Under the pieces are notes generated by a model that saw only the letters and a list, made by a program, of their open reading frames with translations, did no database searches and was not told the DNA's origin. Made by a program: the position numbers and the translations under genes. From JBDHZU01 sp039812085 (GTDB taxonomy: Bacteria > Actinomycetota > Actinomycetes > S36-B12 > UBA10799): DNA of 34,130 bases. Position 1 is the first letter of the stretch; each line of letters starts with the position of its first letter. Location of the stretch: contig JBDHZU010000007.1 in NCBI GenBank assembly GCA_039812085.1, forward strand, positions 1 to 34,130. The letters are read 5' to 3'. Of this stretch, positions 31,154 to 34,130 are shown piece by piece.

Positions 31154-34128
31154 GCCCGGCTAGCGCTCAACTGAGTAAGAGCAGAGTGGATTCGGTCGCG
31201 CAGATTGTTCGTTGCCTGTGATGATGCAGGAGGCGTCGTGAGCTGTCGATTGAAGGTGGGCAAGGATCGGTTGAATGCGCAGTCGTTGGCCAACGCCAAC
31301 AACGTGGCAGCCGTCGACTGACGTTCGTGCAGTTCTTCCCAGGAGGCCAGAGCGAACAGCGCGCATCCCAGGATCGGGATATCGATCGGCTCAGTTCCAC
31401 CCGTTGCACAGGTCGCCTCGGACAACAGCACTGTCCGCTCTTGCTCGGCTCGATCGAGTGAGTTCTCACTGAGAGAGTCGGCATGTTGGCAGGCGGCAGC
31501 CAGGACGGCTGCCTGCGGTAAAACAACCCATGGCAGAAACTCGCTTCGCCAATCGGCAAACGGTGAAGGTGTGGCACGAGAGAGTTCAACTGCCGACAGG
31601 TAGGTCTGCAGACCTTGCTCGATGTCGCCATGGGCAAGCTGCAGTTCTGCCTGATTGCAGCGCAGTCTCAGCGCCCCACCGAAGATTGACTGGTCCAGGT
31701 CTCCTCGAGCAACCTCATCGACAATGCGATCTGCCTGATCCACGTCACCCTGATGAATCGCGATCATGGCTAATGACATGCGTACCTCAAGCAGGTCGTC
31801 ACGAGCACCCAGTTCTTCCAGTGGCGTGATCGCTTGAAGTGCATATTCGCGTGCTTGTGAGTAGTCGCCGGCAGAAAGAGCGAACTCACACAACTGTGCG
31901 GTCAGCATTGCTGACATCCAAGGGCCGTCGATGGCCGAGTCGCACAGTTGCAGGGCGCGCTGAGAAAGCTCCTGGGCCTTTGTGAGATCTCCAGTGTTCT
32001 CGTATACGTGCGCTGCCCAGAGCCGGGCAGTACGAGCGACGTCGGGGTCGGGATCTTCGGCCAAGGTTGTCAGTGTCTCGGCGGATGCGAATATTCCGGT
32101 TGGTCCCACTTCAAGCAGAATTCGAGTCAGCGGTGCGATGTATGAGCAATCGCCGGGCCCCAATTGCTCCAGTCGATTCCAGCTACGGTTGTTGGCGTCG
32201 GTACCGAAAAGAGTGGCGGCTAGGACAGTCATATTCAGCGATGCCCGAACGCAGTCAGCGAGTTCATCCGGCGTTGGTCGCTCGATAATGAGGCGCTCGA
32301 CCTCAGGAGCAAAACTGAAGACCTTGAGATGGGCTCCCTCAACCGTCCAGAAGATGGACAACATTCCGAAGATCGTCACCGTGCCAGCAAGGTCAGCTCT
32401 GTTCAAGCAAAGCCGCAGGATGTCGACCAGGTTGCCCTCCTCATGGCGGATCGCCATCATCTGCTCGACTTGGCGAGGGGAGTGGAGTAGCTGGCGGGCA
32501 TCGTTGGAGAAATTCATTGCCCACTCAATGAGGCGACGTTGCGTCTGCGGATCGTCCCCGGCATCCACCAACTGCATCCGGCCGAATTCGCGGACTGTTT
32601 CCAACATTCGGTACCGAACCTCGCCGTCTTCCTGCACGACCAGTAGAGACTGATTCACCAACGACGTCACCGTCGTCAACGCATCTCCGTCATCGGGATC
32701 GATCACGCTCGTGGCACTCGCCAGACTGAACCCATCGCGGAAGACCGATAGGCGTCGTAGTGCGACCCGTTCTGATTCAGAGAGCAGATTCCATGACCAG
32801 TCGATCACCGCTAGCAACGTCTGATGTCGTTCTGGAGTGTCGTGACTGCCTCCTTGTAGAAGGGCAAACCGGTTATCCAATCGCCGGGCGATCTCGGCCA
32901 CGCTCATCACTCGAACCTTGGCCGCCGCCAGTTCAACCGCAAGTGGCAGGCCATCGAGACGATTGACCAGTTCCCGGACTTGCTCGTGCTCCAACACGAC
33001 ATCGGGACGTACTGAACGGGCTCGTTGAGAGAACAGTTCGATTCCGTCGTTAGCTGACAGTTCGCTGAGTAAGTAGACCTGTTCGGCAGCGAGGTTAAGC
33101 GGTGAACGAGTCGTCGTCAGCACACTGACAGTGGCCGCCCGAGACAGCAGCTCGGACACGAAATCGGCCGCCGCAGTGATCACGTGCTCGCAGTTGTCGA
33201 GGACGAGCAGAGTGGCAACCGAGCCAACCGATTCAACAATTCGAGTAGTGAGATCAGTTTGTCGAGACTGTGGCCGATGGGGAGCACTTTCTCTCACGCC
33301 TAAGGAGTCGGCAACCGCCAAACGAACGCCTTCAGCGGAGGTGACCGATGCCAATTCGACGAAGTGCACCACCGGTTGTTCCGCAGTTCGCGCAATCGAA
33401 TGCGCCAATCGAGTCTTACCCAGCCCACCGGACCCGACGATGGAGGTCAGTCGATGAGTACGGATATGGACGGACAAAGCGGCAATGTCAGCATCCCGCC
33501 CGATGAGGTCGTTGGCGTCGTAGCGAACTCCGCTGCGCACTGGTTGATCCGCAGCTAAGAGCGTCCGTTGCAGTGCCTGCAGTTGCGGAGAAGGGTCGAT
33601 ACCCAGGGTGTCGGCCAGTTGGCGACGATGTTCCTCATAGCGTTGCAGGGCAGCCGAGATGCCATGGACGGCTGCTTCTGCTCGCAGTAGCGCACTCAAG
33701 ACTTCGTCGTCGGCCTCCGCGCGGGCCAAGAGCGGCAGCGCGGCGGCGTAGTCGCCCTCTTGCGCCAGTCGCAGGCCTTCGGGACGAAGCGCCCACGAGT
33801 CGACATCGTCCGTGGACAGATTGAGTCGGTACCCAACTTCAGTTCGTTGGATGGCATCGGTTGAGGTGGCTGCCCGGCACCGAGACACCACAACGTGCAG
33901 CGACTTACTGGGATTGTCGGGTAGCTCGTCTCCCCAGATCGCTTCGATGAGAGCCGACTCGGAACATCCGCGTGGACCTGCAGTAGCCAACGCCCGCAAA
34001 AGCGCACGTGGGCGATGCCCGGCGACTGCATGGTCGTCCCAGGTGACATCGTCGAGCACGGTCAGACGAATCGGTTCGCACCCTTCGGATGGGGATGAAA
34101 TAAGACGCGCGCCCGAGAGGAGCCGCAC
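31150..34128 (-). CDS. AfsR/SARP-like regulator with NB-ARC ATPase and TPR region (5' end at window edge)
   Basis: A protein of at least 992 residues. A winged-helix DNA-binding domain of OmpR/SARP type covers about 20-105 (ALIEAIWGDELPDNPSKSLH is the recognition region). It is followed by an unusually short BTAD segment (about 110-195, ending ADTLGIDPSPQLQALQRTLL). An NB-ARC/STAND ATPase follows, with Walker A VGSGGLGKTR (231-240) and Walker B LLVLDNCEH. The C-terminal half is a helical repeat region of TPR type. Such proteins integrate signals and activate secondary-metabolite or stress genes. GTG 34128 is a possible start, but the gene may begin outside the window. It is convergent to the ABC exporter genes. 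Confidence 0.88.
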   Translation of the reverse strand: MRLLSGARLISSPSEGCEPIRLTVLDDVTWDDHAVAGHRPRALLRALATAGPRGCSESALIEAIWGDELPDNPSKSLHVVVSRCRAATSTDAIQRTEVGYRLNLSTDDVDSWALRPEGLRLAQEGDYAAALPLLARAEADDEVLSALLRAEAAVHGISAALQRYEEHRRQLADTLGIDPSPQLQALQRTLLAADQPVRSGVRYDANDLIGRDADIAALSVHIRTHRLTSIVGSGGLGKTRLAHSIARTAEQPVVHFVELASVTSAEGVRLAVADSLGVRESAPHRPQSRQTDLTTRIVESVGSVATLLVLDNCEHVITAAADFVSELLSRAATVSVLTTTRSPLNLAAEQVYLLSELSANDGIELFSQRARSVRPDVVLEHEQVRELVNRLDGLPLAVELAAAKVRVMSVAEIARRLDNRFALLQGGSHDTPERHQTLLAVIDWSWNLLSESERVALRRLSVFRDGFSLASATSVIDPDDGDALTTVTSLVNQSLLVVQEDGEVRYRMLETVREFGRMQLVDAGDDPQTQRRLIEWAMNFSNDARQLLHSPRQVEQMMAIRHEEGNLVDILRLCLNRADLAGTVTIFGMLSIFWTVEGAHLKVFSFAPEVERLIIERPTPDELADCVRASLNMTVLAATLFGTDANNRSWNRLEQLGPGDCSYIAPLTRILLEVGPTGIFASAETLTTLAEDPDPDVARTARLWAAHVYENTGDLTKAQELSQRALQLCDSAIDGPWMSAMLTAQLCEFALSAGDYSQAREYALQAITPLEELGARDDLLEVRMSLAMIAIHQGDVDQADRIVDEVARGDLDQSIFGGALRLRCNQAELQLAHGDIEQGLQTYLSAVELSRATPSPFADWRSEFLPWVVLPQAAVLAAACQHADSLSENSLDRAEQERTVLLSEATCATGGTEPIDIPILGCALFALASWEELHERQSTAATLLALANDCAFNRSLPTFNRQLTTPPASSQATNNLRDRIHSALTQLSASRA

Positions 34129-34130
34129 CG

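Overview
The window looks like a chromosomal stretch of an actinomycete (Actinomycetota). This rests on the moderately high GC, many GTG starts and characteristic families: an AfsR/SARP-type giant regulator, a lipoprotein L,D-transpeptidase of the LdtMt2 type, a DrrA/DrrB-type ABC pair, oligoribonuclease, MeaB with an acyl-CoA mutase, and DUF7144 and PLDc_N small membrane proteins. No species is assigned. I see no insertion sequence, phage gene, CRISPR array, rRNA or origin.

Left part (1-8580). The 3' end of a glutaryl-CoA-dehydrogenase-like acyl-CoA dehydrogenase is followed by small unknown genes, a secreted BPL_N/amidotransferase-like protein, the thioesterase TesB, a 28-codon microORF with its own terminator, a DUF7144 membrane protein, a DUF1801 protein, 2,4-dienoyl-CoA reductase FadH, an MFS exporter and the L,D-transpeptidase. 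Fatty-acid and acyl-CoA catabolism is a theme here and returns at 20000-24000.

Middle part (8578-19267). The 5-oxoprolinase genes pxpA-pxpB-pxpC run in tightly coupled order into a patatin-like lipase. tRNA-His(GTG) with a strong terminator follows. Next is a MarR-regulated DHA2-type efflux unit with a nested palindromic operator. An amino-sugar group (nagB, a sugar-porter MFS, convergent nagA) and a membrane-anchored serine beta-lactamase-like hydrolase complete this part.

The 734-base stretch 19268-20001 carries no long gene. It does contain two tandem paralogous microgenes of 37 codons each. Each has its own ribosome-binding site and terminator-like hairpin, and the pair shows a clear pattern of synonymous substitution. 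I consider this the most novel item in the window. A second, unrelated microgene lies at 2810-2896.

Right part (20002-34130). A thiolase, MeaB GTPase and B12-domain-less acyl-CoA mutase form one acyl-CoA group. It is followed by a 2TM protein and a YbbN/CnoX-type thioredoxin-TPR protein, with convergent oligoribonuclease. Then come two secreted lipoproteins (polysaccharide deacetylase and alpha/beta hydrolase), the second overlapping an AAA+ ATPase gene of unusual architecture, a DrrAB-type ABC exporter, and a convergent AfsR/SARP-like NB-ARC regulator that runs to the window edge.
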